Shown: one piece after another, positions 16,754 through 25,227 of the stretch | Layout of the letters: every line of letters starts with the position of its first letter | Position numbering within the stretch: position 1 is the first letter of the stretch | NCBI RefSeq assembly: GCF_017353255.1 | Contig: NZ_JAFMYU010000025.1 | Location: forward strand, 32,692-96,691 | DNA: 64,000 nucleotides | Reading direction: 5' to 3' | Origin: Fibrella aquatilis | GTDB taxonomy: Bacteria; Bacteroidota; Bacteroidia; Cytophagales; Spirosomataceae | Position numbers and translations under genes: made by a program | The notes under the pieces: generated by a model | What the model saw: only the letters and a program-made list of their open reading frames with translations | Told to the model about the DNA's origin: nothing | Databases searched by the model: none

Positions 16754-17806
16754 TCAGTCTAACGACTGAATCCACTCCCGAACCAGCGCCACGCCTTCGC
16801 GGTGGGTCACCTTCCGTGACACTTCGGGCATCATAACGCCGGGGTCAGTCGATTCGAGACGGTAGAGTAAAATAGATTGGTCGGGATGGCCAGGCACGAT
16901 GTCATACCGACGGTTGCCCGACCCACGCCCCGCTGCCACGGGTGTCTTCAGGATACCCAGGGCGGCGGGGCTTTTTTCGTGCACAGACAGGTTCAGGCCG
17001 CTGGTGCCGGCGGGGCCTTCGGGCCGGTGACAGTGCGCACAGTTGATGTCGAGCCAGATCCGGGCGCGGTCGGTCAGGGTGCCGGTGGTGGGGTCGTTCC
17101 AGACGGGTGCCCTGGGCACACTGGCCAGGTCGGGCAGATCGGTCAGGAGGCCACGTTTTTGCCACGCAGTCAACTGATTTTCAGCCGCTTGTCCATAATC
17201 CAATAGGCCGTTTAGCTGCCGCGCCGAGGGACCAATGGGTGTCATGACCTCGTTGCGGTTGTGGCAGCTTTTGCATTGGTTCAGGTTGGGCATCACGTAT
17301 TCTTGCTCGTGTTTACGGCCCTCGGCATCGGTGTAGGCCACCGTTTTCCGGTCGCCCGCCACCTCCAGTACGGCATCGGTCTGGTCGTCGTTCCAGACGT
17401 ACTCCAGGGCTTTCCAACCGGCCTCGTTCCGCACCAACAGCCGGGTTTCCATCAGCCGTCGGCCTTTGGTGGCATCGCGGAAATCGGTGGGGAAATAGAA
17501 GGTTTTAATAATGGTGGTGCCCACCGGGAAGTCCATGACCTCGGTGGCGTTGTAGCGGGCGACCTGTCCGGCGGGCAGTTTGACAAAACGCAGTTTCTCG
17601 GCATAATCAGAAAATAAGGGCGTGTTAAGCCGGTAAGGTACCACACCTTCAGCGGGCCGCTGATCGGCGATGTTGCCCGCAAAAAAACCGTAAGCTGATA
17701 GCCGGTCGGGCACGGCTGTGGGTGCTGGGCGGTGGCGCATGGACAACAGCGCGATCCCCAGAAACAAGCCGCAGCAAGCCAGCAATAAGGTTTTTTTAGT
17801 CTGCAT
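16754..17806 (-). CDS. SO2930 family di-heme c-type cytochrome
   Basis: 350 residues with an N-terminal signal or anchor (LLLACCGLFLGIALLSM). Opening motif LSAYGFFAGNIADQRPAEGVVPYRLNTPLFSDYAEK, in part, is typical of the SO2930 family. Heme sites are CKSCH (about residue 180) and CAHCH (about residue 257); PEVSRKVTHREGVALVREW closes the protein. The next gene upstream encodes the family's usual partner, a parallel beta-helix protein. Probably periplasmic electron transfer; the substrate is unknown. Confidence 0.9.
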   Translation of the reverse strand: MQTKKTLLLACCGLFLGIALLSMRHRPAPTAVPDRLSAYGFFAGNIADQRPAEGVVPYRLNTPLFSDYAEKLRFVKLPAGQVARYNATEVMDFPVGTTIIKTFYFPTDFRDATKGRRLMETRLLVRNEAGWKALEYVWNDDQTDAVLEVAGDRKTVAYTDAEGRKHEQEYVMPNLNQCKSCHNRNEVMTPIGPSARQLNGLLDYGQAAENQLTAWQKRGLLTDLPDLASVPRAPVWNDPTTGTLTDRARIWLDINCAHCHRPEGPAGTSGLNLSVHEKSPAALGILKTPVAAGRGSGNRRYDIVPGHPDQSILLYRLESTDPGVMMPEVSRKVTHREGVALVREWIQSLD

Positions 17807-17813
17807 AGATTGG

Positions 17814-17956
17814 GGCTGTGCCAGATTTGCAATCTGGCACTTTTTAACAGCGCGTTTGTAACGCGCGTTGATTTACTGCTAAAAACAACTGCTGTTGCAT
17901 AACGCGCATTACAAACGCGCTGTTAAAAAGTGCCAGATTGCAAATCTGGCACAGCC
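17814..17956. repeat. Compound palindrome with 56-bp arms
   Basis: 17814-17869 pairs with 17901-17956, 55 of 56 bases, with a 31-nt loop. Each arm holds a smaller palindrome, GTGCCAGATT-TGC-AATCTGGCAC (17818-17840), and a GCGCGTT/AACGCGC pair, so it could fold as a multi-stem cruciform. It lies between two minus-strand genes of the same presumed unit. Confidence 0.95.
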
Positions 17957-18009
17957 ACGGCCTGTCTAAGGGCCGTGCGACAACAACCCACTCCGTGTCG
18001 CCTCTCCAC

Positions 18010-19191
18010 TCATTTTCCCGCTACCGGGGGCAGATCACACGTATACGGGGCGGCATTGCGCGAGATGGCTTTGAAATTATGAGCCGCGTCGATGTTGGCG
18101 AAGGTGGCGTTTTTGTTGTTTTTCAGGCAGACAGTACGCTGGCCCGCAGGGGCTTTGTCGTCGGTTATGCCGTCCCAGATAATGTCGGGCACGTTTTTGC
18201 CGAAGCGCAGTTTAAACCGGAACATCAGCCCCATGCGCCCTTTGCGGGTGGGGTAGCCCGGCAGGCGGCTGTAGGTATTGTCGTGGATGGCAATATTGGT
18301 GGGGTATGGGTTGTATAGGCTGTCGCGGATGGGTTCTTCGGTGATAAAATAACTGATAATGCCCGTGCCCAGCGACTTGTTGTCGATGATCTGATTATTA
18401 AAAATCTCGACGTCGTTGGTGGCCAGAATCATCATACCCGTACCCGCCGGTACGCGGGCCACGATGTTGCCTTTCGGCGCAAAATTGTCGAGGTTGTTGT
18501 GTTCCACCAGGTTGTTGAACACCCGCACCTGTCCGCCTTTTTTCTGCACCAGATCGGGCAGGTCGAACACCAAAATGCCCCCGGTGTTCTCGTAGGCATG
18601 ATTTTCAGAGACGTCGGCCCCGATAGAGTTTTCTATTTCGATGCCCGCCACGTTGTGCCAGGCCGTGCAATGTTGAACCACAATCTGCCGCGACTGCCCC
18701 ACGTAGATGCCTGCGTCGGAGGCGCCCACAGCGGTGCAGCTCAGGATCTGCACGTTCTGGCACTGCACCGGGTAGAGGCCATACGAGCCGTTGGTAGTTT
18801 TGGGTTCGCCGGTCCACTCGACCAGCAGGTTGCGGAACGTGATACCGTCTACGTTCATGGTCTTGATGAGGTCGCCTTTGGAATCCTGCAGGGTCATGTT
18901 TTCGATGGTGATGTTGGTGCCGTTGGTCACGCGCAGGCCCTCAGCCCCTTCGGTTTGCCCTTTAAACGACAGCACGGTTTTACCCACGCCCGCCCCCCGG
19001 ATGGTCACGTTCTTCTTGTCCTGCAAGGATAGGCTGCTGGCTAGCGAAAACGTCCCGGCAGGCAGATCTACCGTGGCCCCGTCTTCGACCATAATGAGGT
19101 CGGTCTGGATTTTCTTCTGCATAGCGGGCTGGGCCACGGCCGGGGCAGCAAGCAATAGCAGGCAGGGTATATACCAAAGACGTGAGTTCAT
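18010..19191 (-). CDS. Parallel beta-helix protein, partner of SO2930-type cytochrome
   Basis: 393 residues from ATG 19191 (MNSRLWYIPCLLLLAAPAVAQ is a signal peptide); a longer form from 19233 adds 14 unlikely residues. The body has right-handed beta-helix repeats (NITIENMTLQDS, NVQILSCTAVGASDAGIYVGQS, NVAGIEIENSIGADVSENHA, NTGGILVFDLPDL). This is the type normally coded beside the SO2930 di-heme cytochrome. The biochemical role is not known. The compound palindrome separates it from the cytochrome gene. Confidence 0.88.
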   Translation of the reverse strand: MNSRLWYIPCLLLLAAPAVAQPAMQKKIQTDLIMVEDGATVDLPAGTFSLASSLSLQDKKNVTIRGAGVGKTVLSFKGQTEGAEGLRVTNGTNITIENMTLQDSKGDLIKTMNVDGITFRNLLVEWTGEPKTTNGSYGLYPVQCQNVQILSCTAVGASDAGIYVGQSRQIVVQHCTAWHNVAGIEIENSIGADVSENHAYENTGGILVFDLPDLVQKKGGQVRVFNNLVEHNNLDNFAPKGNIVARVPAGTGMMILATNDVEIFNNQIIDNKSLGTGIISYFITEEPIRDSLYNPYPTNIAIHDNTYSRLPGYPTRKGRMGLMFRFKLRFGKNVPDIIWDGITDDKAPAGQRTVCLKNNKNATFANIDAAHNFKAISRNAAPYTCDLPPVAGK

Positions 19192-19381
19192 GACGAGGGA
19201 AAACAACTGATTGATGATTAATACGTTATGCATTACTTTGGCAGATCGTTGGTAGGTATATCAGCCACAGCAAGTTAGTCAAAATCAGGCCGTTTGCTCA
19301 AGTTTCGGGCCATATTCCAGCATTCGTAAGTTAGTTCATTGCAAGTAGCATTTTTCCTTTCACCCTAAAACAACTACACAC

Positions 19382-19618
19382 ATGGGTTTCCTGTATTCAA
19401 TTATCATTGGTGGCATCGCCGGTTTTCTGGCCAGCCGCTTCATGGGCAGTCACAACACGATGCTGGTCAACATCATCCTGGGTATTGTGGGTGGTTTGGT
19501 GGGCGGCTTCATTGCCAAGCGCCTGGGCAACGACCCCGAAAATGACGGCCTGTTTATGAACCTGCTCATCGCCTTCGGCGGGGCTGTGGTACTAATCTTT
19601 CTAGGGCGACTGTTCTAA
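19382..19618 (+). CDS. GlsB/YeaQ/YmgE family small membrane protein
   Basis: 78 residues, three hydrophobic segments and glycine-rich: FLYSIIIGGIAGFLASRFMG, NIILGIVGGLVGGFIAKRLG, and a final FGGAVVLIFLGRLF. This is the transglycosylase-associated or stress-response membrane protein family. Function is poorly defined; in other bacteria members are induced by stress. The TAA stop is directly followed by a perfect 39-bp-arm palindrome that also serves the convergent gene. Confidence 0.92.
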   Translation: MGFLYSIIIGGIAGFLASRFMGSHNTMLVNIILGIVGGLVGGFIAKRLGNDPENDGLFMNLLIAFGGAVVLIFLGRLF

Positions 19619-19699
19619 CGAACCGTTGCAGATAGTTTAACAAAAATGCCCCAGACAAGCGTCTGGGGCATTTTTGTTAAACTATCTGCAACGGTTCGT
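19618..19699. terminator. Perfect 39-bp-arm palindrome, bidirectional terminator
   Basis: 19618-19656 is the exact reverse complement of 19661-19699, with a 4-nt loop (AAGC). The inner part AAAAATGCCCCAGAC/GTCTGGGGCATTTTT is a classic terminator stem with a T-run on both strands. The outer 24 bp extend the pairing to the stop codons of both convergent genes, much longer than termination needs. Confidence 0.95.
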
Positions 19700-20448
19700 C
19701 AATTGCGGCCGGCAAACCAATCAGATCGGCTATTGTCATCGACGGATTTATCAGCGAAACGCGCAGGTATATTTATTTCCAGCAGGCTGTCTGTGCAACT
19801 TACTAGCGAGGACTGATGTGGTTGTTGGCGACGGCGGAGCCGTATGAAATAGACCATGACAAGCGGAAAAAGTAGTGTTGGCCCAAGCTGACTGTAGGGC
19901 TGGTAGGCAGGTAACACATTGCCGGCAAAGGCTGAGGTGAGTGCGTCGAGGGCACCAAGCAGTTTGCAGATGTGCTCGTTGAGCCAGCCCCTTTTCAACC
20001 GTTCATGCAGCCAAAAGGCCTTCACACTGTCATAGCCGGCCACTACCACTAGCCCCCCAATAGTGGAGTAGATAACGGTGGGTGACCAGGTCACGCCCGA
20101 GCGCGGCAGCAAGACACCGTAGCCAACGCCGCAGGTAAGTACGGCCACCGCCAGCCATCGGTCGAAAGGAACCATCCGTTGCTCGCGCCGACGCACCACC
20201 CGATAACCCGAATAGCCCTGATAGGCAGCCAAAGCGGTCAAGATAATCAGAAAAGGCCTGGGCTTGAAGCCAACGGCCCCCAAAGCTGCCGTCACAATAA
20301 CAACCACGAGTAACCGCAGAAACAACCGCCCCCAACGCCTGTGTGCGGCTGGCCGATTGTTGAGCCAAAGAGCCACCAGCCCAACCCCTAACGCCGCCGT
20401 TCCGCAGGCGACATGAATCACTATGTTTACCGTATGTAGCCAGTGCAT
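19699..20448 (-). CDS. Multi-pass membrane protein (DUF2306-like)
   Basis: 249 residues with about six membrane helices. VNIVIHVACGTAALGVGLVALWL followed by HRRWGRLFLRLLVVVIVTAALGA resembles the DUF2306-like family that begins with a His-rich helix then an H-R-x-x-G-R motif. The last 35 residues are polar and end against the palindrome. No enzymatic motif. It starts 171 bp from the divergent LytTR regulator gene. Confidence 0.6.
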   Translation of the reverse strand: MHWLHTVNIVIHVACGTAALGVGLVALWLNNRPAAHRRWGRLFLRLLVVVIVTAALGAVGFKPRPFLIILTALAAYQGYSGYRVVRRREQRMVPFDRWLAVAVLTCGVGYGVLLPRSGVTWSPTVIYSTIGGLVVVAGYDSVKAFWLHERLKRGWLNEHICKLLGALDALTSAFAGNVLPAYQPYSQLGPTLLFPLVMVYFIRLRRRQQPHQSSLVSCTDSLLEINIPARFADKSVDDNSRSDWFAGRN

Positions 20449-20619
20449 CGCTATTTATGGCACCGGGAGGTGTTGGCCCGGCGACAGACAAAACTCGACT
20501 CACCAATCCAATTGCGGCCGTTTTGTGTGACGTTGGGCGGTGGTTATTGACAAAAGCCGGTTGTCACATCCCGGCAGATGCCACGGCAGGGCAGGCGTTT
20601 AGCAGCGTATTTTAGCAAG

Positions 20620-21354
20620 ATGAAATGGCTTTCGTTTGTGGGGCGCAACTTGCTCGGCTTATCGGCCCTGTTGCTTGCTCATAATTTTGTGGACCAGTAT
20701 ATACTGCATGGCGGCACCGACTGGACCGACTACGCTCCTTACTTGTTTCTTGTGCTGATGTACGGCTGGATTGTGTTTCACAACCGTGTGCTGTTCGAGC
20801 GGCTGTTTCTGGGTGGCAACCGCGTTGCTTACTTCGGCTGGCTGGGGCTATGTATGCTTGTTGGCACGGTCAACATGACGCTGATTCTTCGGCAGCTATT
20901 TGGTGTTGATAACGTGGTGCCGCACCTGCTGCGCTATTATTCCGACACCGTAACGGGGCTGGGCGTTTACGTGACTTACCGCTACTTAACCACCACCTCT
21001 GCCAACCCTCCGGCATCCATTGCGCCGCAGACTCCGCTACCAACGGAACCAACGTATCTGTCATGTCTCGTCAACGGGGTGCCGCAGCAGATTCCGGTGG
21101 TGACCATCCGGTATGTGGAAGGGCTGGAGAATTACATCAAGATCTTCATGGCGGGCCAGATGCATGTGGTCAGGATGACGCTGAAGGAGGCCGAATTGCG
21201 ATTACCCAAAGATCAGTTTGTCCGCATCAGTAAGTCGCACATTGTTAACCTGACCCAGGCTCAGCGACTCGACGCCGATCATGTGCAGGTGGGAGCGCAG
21301 ACCTTGCGGATTGGTCGGGTGTTTAAACGGTATACCGCCGAGCAACTGCCATAG
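20620..21354 (+). CDS. LytTR-type regulator with N-terminal membrane domain
   Basis: 244 residues from ATG 20620; an upstream ATG at 20578 would put polar residues before the first helix. About four membrane helices (NLLGLSALLLAHNFVDQY, YLFLVLMYGWIVFHN, GWLGLCMLVGTVNMTLIL) precede a LytTR DNA-binding domain (VRYVEGL-like IRYVEGLENYIKIF, FVRISKSHIVNL). This is a membrane-tethered one-component regulator with no receiver domain. The divergent membrane protein may be its target. Confidence 0.88.
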   Translation: MKWLSFVGRNLLGLSALLLAHNFVDQYILHGGTDWTDYAPYLFLVLMYGWIVFHNRVLFERLFLGGNRVAYFGWLGLCMLVGTVNMTLILRQLFGVDNVVPHLLRYYSDTVTGLGVYVTYRYLTTTSANPPASIAPQTPLPTEPTYLSCLVNGVPQQIPVVTIRYVEGLENYIKIFMAGQMHVVRMTLKEAELRLPKDQFVRISKSHIVNLTQAQRLDADHVQVGAQTLRIGRVFKRYTAEQLP

Positions 21355-21366
21355 CTGGCGGGGCAC

Positions 21367-21738
21367 CTACCACTTTTTGAAGATAAAAAACACGGCCACG
21401 ACCATGAAGAAGAAGCCCACCAGGTGGTTCCAGGCCAGTTTGTCGGTTTTGAAAAAATAGACCGTAATAAGCGTAAAGACCGTCAGCGACACGGCCTCCT
21501 GGATGGTTTTTAGCTCAAACAGCGAAAACGGCCCGCCCGTCTCGACCGAGCCGACGCGGTTAGCGGGCACCTGAAAAATGTACTCGAAAAAGGCCAGACC
21601 CCAGCTAAGCATGATAATGCCAAAGAGCGAGAGTTTGGCCAGCGTGGGGTACTGTTTCAGCTGAAGGTGGCCATACCACGCCAGCGTCATGAAGATGTTA
21701 GACAGCGTGAGCAGCAGGATGCAGTAAAAGGCTTTCAT
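21367..21738 (-). CDS. DMT family protein (DUF486)
   Basis: 123 residues and four membrane helices. LLTLSNIFMTLAWYGHLQ and LSWGLAFFEYIFQVPANRVG match the DUF486 family, small multidrug-transporter-like proteins; the conserved FEYIFQVPANR region is intact. Function unknown. Convergent with the LytTR gene (12 bp) and downstream of the MerR gene on the same strand (33 bp), so the two may be co-transcribed. Confidence 0.9.
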   Translation of the reverse strand: MKAFYCILLLTLSNIFMTLAWYGHLQLKQYPTLAKLSLFGIIMLSWGLAFFEYIFQVPANRVGSVETGGPFSLFELKTIQEAVSLTVFTLITVYFFKTDKLAWNHLVGFFFMVVAVFFIFKKW

Positions 21739-21771
21739 CTATTCGTTGAGTTGCAAAGGGCAAGGCTGGGG

Positions 21772-22101
21772 TCAGTCGTTCATTCGCCCGCGCAGGCTGA
21801 CCATAAACTGACGGATTTCTTTGAGCTTGTCGAGCACGGCCGCCGTTTCGTTTTGTACGCCCTGTTTTTTGTTCAGGTACTCGCGGGCACCCTGGAGCTT
21901 AAACCCGCGGTTTTCAACCAGATCCAGAATTTCGCGCAGGTGGTCTATCTCCGTTTTGGTGTACACGCGGTCGCCGGAGCGGTTTTTTTTGGGGCTGAGC
22001 GTCGGGAATTCTTTTTCGTAATACCGCAGCCGCGAGATGTTCACGTTGAACATATCGGCCACTTCCCGAATGCTGTAGTACCGCTTTTCGCCCGATTCCA
22101 T
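21772..22101 (-). CDS. MerR family transcriptional regulator
   Basis: 109 residues: the winged-helix DNA-binding region YYSIREVADMFNVNISRLRYYEKEF, then KTEIDHLREILDLVENRGFKL and a short C-terminal coiled coil. Without a ligand domain, this short form is common next to housekeeping genes in Bacteroidota. It is divergent from alaS, separated by 259 bp holding a long inverted repeat. Confidence 0.92.
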   Translation of the reverse strand: MESGEKRYYSIREVADMFNVNISRLRYYEKEFPTLSPKKNRSGDRVYTKTEIDHLREILDLVENRGFKLQGAREYLNKKQGVQNETAAVLDKLKEIRQFMVSLRGRMND

Positions 22102-22169
22102 ACCTGCGTTACGTTATGATTTGACGGCCTTTACAGCCTGTGGATGCCAACCCAAAGGCGAAAATAGCG

Positions 22170-22177
22170 TAATTTTG
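22170..22177 (+). promoter_or_regulatory. Candidate -7 box of alaS
   Basis: TAATTTTG matches TAnnTTTG. The start point would fall at about 22182, directly before the long inverted repeat, so the entire hairpin would be in the alaS leader. No -33 box at standard spacing. Confidence 0.45.
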
Positions 22178-22182
22178 TGGTA

Positions 22183-22345
22183 CCCCACCCCCAGCCGAAT
22201 CGTCGGACCGCCCTCCCCTTAAATACAGGGGAGCCGTTCTACAAGAGCTTCGCCTTGTCGGCTCTGTACTTAAAATACTAGGGTGTACGGCTCCCCTCCC
22301 TGTATTTAGGGGGAGGGCGGTCCGACGATTCGGCTGGGGGTGGGG
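22183..22345. repeat. Long inverted repeat in alaS leader
   Basis: 22183-22237 pairs with 22287-22345. It is nearly perfect (about 55 bp), apart from a 4-base difference near the inner CCC duplication. The right arm ends 15 bases before the alaS ATG. The loop of about 49 nt contains further short pairing. It sits between divergent genes, not at a 3' end. Confidence 0.93.
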
Positions 22346-22360
22346 TCACTTTCTTCGCAC

Positions 22361-25096
22361 ATGACTTCTTCCGAAATACGCCGCCAGTTTCTCGATTTCT
22401 TTCGCTCGAAAGGCCACCTCATTGTCCCCTCGGCCCCGCTTGTGGCCAAAAACGACCCTACCCTAATGTTCAACAACTCGGGGATGGCGCAGTTTAAAGA
22501 CTTCTTTTTGGGCAACGGTACGCCCCCCGCCAAGCGCGTAGCCGACACCCAGAAGTGCCTCCGCGTGAGTGGCAAACACAACGACCTCGAAGACGTGGGG
22601 TTCGACACCTACCACCACACCATGTTCGAGATGCTGGGCAACTGGTCGTTTGGTGATTATTTCAAAAAAGAGGCCCTGGAATGGTCGTGGGAGCTGCTAA
22701 CGGACGTTTTCAAGCTGCCCAAAGACCGCATTTACGTCTCCGTTTTCAAGGGCGACGAAACCGACGGCGTACCCTTCGATCAGGAGTCGTGGGACATCTG
22801 GAAAGGCATTATCGGGCGGTCCGGCGAACCGGACGACAGCCGGATTATTCTGGGCAACAAAAAAGATAATTTCTGGGAAATGGGTGCCACCGGCCCCTGT
22901 GGTCCCTGCTCTGAAATCCATATCGACCTGCGCTCGCCGGAAGAGGTGGCGGCAAAATCGGGCAAGGAACTGGTGAACGCCGACCACCCGCAGGTTGTCG
23001 AGATCTGGAACAACGTGTTCATGCAGTTCAACCGCAAGGCCGACGGCTCCCTGGAAGAACTGCCCGCCCGCCACGTCGATACCGGCATGGGTTTCGAGCG
23101 GCTGTGCATGGCCATCCAAGGCAAGCAGAGCAACTACGACACCGACGTGTTTTCGGGCACGATCAACCTGATTGAACAGCTATCGGGCCGTACCTACACG
23201 GGCAAGATGGAGAAGAGTGACGTGGCCATGCGCGTCATTGCCGACCATATCCGGGCGGTGAGCTTTGCCATTGGCGACGGGCTGGTGCCGAGCAATGCCA
23301 AGGCGGGCTACGTGATTCGTCGGATTCTGCGCCGCGCCATCCGCTACGGCTATTCGTACCTGGGCTTCACTGAGCCGTTTATGTGCAAACTAGTGCCCTT
23401 ACTGGCCGACCAATTCGCCGACGTATTTCCCGAACTGGACGCGCAACAGGAGTTTGTAGCCACGGTCATCCGCGAAGAGGAAACGGCCTTCCTGCGCACC
23501 CTGGGCACAGGCCTCACGCGGCTGGATCAGATCATCGAGCAACTTGGCGGGGCCAAAACGATTCCCGGCGAAACGGTTTTTGAACTGAACGACACCTTCG
23601 GTTTCCCCGCCGACTTGACCGCACTCATTGCCCGCGAAAAGGGGCTGTCGATTGACGAATTGGGCTTCGAAACGGCGCTGCAAGCCCAGAAACAGCGTTC
23701 GCGCAAAGATGCATCCTACTCAGCAGGCGACTGGATCGAGTTGCAGGACGTGGATACAGTGGAGTTTGTGGGTTATGACCAGCTTAGTTCATGGTCGCAG
23801 GTGGTGAAGTACCGGCGGGTGCAAAACAAGCAGGGTACGCAGGTGCAGGTGGTGCTTGACAAGACGCCCTTCTACGCCGAAAGTGGCGGGCAGATTGGCG
23901 ACACAGGCCGGTTCGATATCTACTTCGACAACGGCGGCGAGATGACCTCGGTGCCGGTGCTCGATACGCGCAAAGAAAACAACCTGACTATCCATATCCT
24001 GGCCGATCAACCCGGCCTGGACGAACTGCTCCAACTCGCCGACGGACAGCACGCGGCCGGTGTATCTGCCGAAGTAGACGCCCACCGCCGCGAACTGATT
24101 GCCGACAACCACTCGGCTACGCACCTGATGCACTCGGCCCTACGCGAGGTGCTGGGACCGCACGTAGCGCAGAAAGGCTCGTACGTAGGTCCCGATGCCC
24201 TTCGGTTCGACTTCAGCCATTTCGGCAAGATGACCGACGAGGAAATCAACCGTGTGGAAACTATTGTGAATGAGCGCATTCGGCAGAATATTCCCCTCGA
24301 TGAAAAGCGCAATGTGCCCATCGATCAGGCCCGCGCTATGGGGGCCACGGCCCTCTTCGGCGAGAAATACGGCGACTTCGTCCGCGTCATCACCTTCGAC
24401 CCTACCTATTCCGTAGAACTTTGCGGCGGCACCCACGTACCCAGTACGGGCCAAATCGGCTTGTTCAAACTCACCTCGGAAGGATCGGTGTCAACAGGCG
24501 TTCGCCGGATCGAGGCTAAAACGTCGGAAGGCGCCTGGACGGTTATCAATGAACAGTTAGCCGTGAATAGCGCGCTGAAAGAGTTGTTGAAGGCTCCCAA
24601 AGACGTAGTCAAGGCTGTGCAGACGTTGCTGGACGAACGGGCCGCGTTGCAGAAGCAGGTGGAGTTGCTGGAGAACGAAAAGATACAACAGCTTAAAAAT
24701 GAGTTGCTTGGAAAAATTATTTTCGTAAAAGATTCAGAAATTGAAGCTCCAACTGGTGCAGGAAAAACAGAAGCAGCTTTGAGCTTCTTAGTGGAGCGCG
24801 TAACCGTGCCCAACGCCGATGCACTGAAGCAACTGGCCTACGACCTGAAAGCCAAAGTAGACAACATCGCCCTGGTGCTGGGTGCCGACATCAACGGCAA
24901 ACCGCAACTCGCCGTGATGCTGCCCGACAGCCTCATCAAGTCGCGCGGCCTCAACGCCGGTCAGATAGTCAAAGACCTGGCCAAGCACATCAAAGGCGGC
25001 GGTGGTGGTCAGCCCTTCTTCGCCACGGCGGGCGGCACCGACGTAACGGGGCTGGATGCCGCACTGGCGCAGGGGCGGGTGTTGTTAAACCTATAA
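22361..25096 (+). CDS. alaS: Alanine--tRNA ligase
   Basis: Charges tRNA-Ala. 911 residues from ATG 22361 (MTSSEIRRQFLDFFRSKGH); an in-frame start at 22340 lies inside the hairpin. Catalytic domain (LMFNNSGMAQFKDFFLG, HHTMFEMLGNWSFGDYFKKEA), editing domain with HSATHLMHSALRE and VELCGGTHV (zinc-binding His/Cys residues), and the C-terminal oligomerisation domain ending GGGGGQPFFATAGG are all present. The stop codon TAA is embedded in the word AACCTATAAG, repeated downstream. The leader hairpin may affect expression. Confidence 0.98.
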   Translation: MTSSEIRRQFLDFFRSKGHLIVPSAPLVAKNDPTLMFNNSGMAQFKDFFLGNGTPPAKRVADTQKCLRVSGKHNDLEDVGFDTYHHTMFEMLGNWSFGDYFKKEALEWSWELLTDVFKLPKDRIYVSVFKGDETDGVPFDQESWDIWKGIIGRSGEPDDSRIILGNKKDNFWEMGATGPCGPCSEIHIDLRSPEEVAAKSGKELVNADHPQVVEIWNNVFMQFNRKADGSLEELPARHVDTGMGFERLCMAIQGKQSNYDTDVFSGTINLIEQLSGRTYTGKMEKSDVAMRVIADHIRAVSFAIGDGLVPSNAKAGYVIRRILRRAIRYGYSYLGFTEPFMCKLVPLLADQFADVFPELDAQQEFVATVIREEETAFLRTLGTGLTRLDQIIEQLGGAKTIPGETVFELNDTFGFPADLTALIAREKGLSIDELGFETALQAQKQRSRKDASYSAGDWIELQDVDTVEFVGYDQLSSWSQVVKYRRVQNKQGTQVQVVLDKTPFYAESGGQIGDTGRFDIYFDNGGEMTSVPVLDTRKENNLTIHILADQPGLDELLQLADGQHAAGVSAEVDAHRRELIADNHSATHLMHSALREVLGPHVAQKGSYVGPDALRFDFSHFGKMTDEEINRVETIVNERIRQNIPLDEKRNVPIDQARAMGATALFGEKYGDFVRVITFDPTYSVELCGGTHVPSTGQIGLFKLTSEGSVSTGVRRIEAKTSEGAWTVINEQLAVNSALKELLKAPKDVVKAVQTLLDERAALQKQVELLENEKIQQLKNELLGKIIFVKDSEIEAPTGAGKTEAALSFLVERVTVPNADALKQLAYDLKAKVDNIALVLGADINGKPQLAVMLPDSLIKSRGLNAGQIVKDLAKHIKGGGGGQPFFATAGGTDVTGLDAALAQGRVLLNL

Positions 25097-25192
25097 GACT
25101 CGGCGTCCCCGGACTAAGGTGACCTTATAGGTTGAGTCGGCGTAAATTGCTGTGGCGCAACCTATAAGGTCTTTTCAGTCCTTATAGGTTTA
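25088..25192. repeat. AACCTATAAGG word cluster and inverted repeat after alaS
   Basis: The word AACCTATAAG occurs at 25088 (with the alaS stop), inverted at 25121-25134, again at 25158-25171 and inverted near 25180-25190. The pair 25121-25134/25158-25171 is a perfect 14-bp stem with a 23-nt loop. Confidence 0.8.
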
Positions 25193-25227
25193 TTACTAGT
25201 TTGATCTGATCTAGCCCTTTCCCTATT

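Noticed and set aside
22183..22345. T-box or other riboswitch in alaS leader
   Set aside because: No T-box sequence or specifier-loop layout; it is a simple long inverted repeat like those at other loci.
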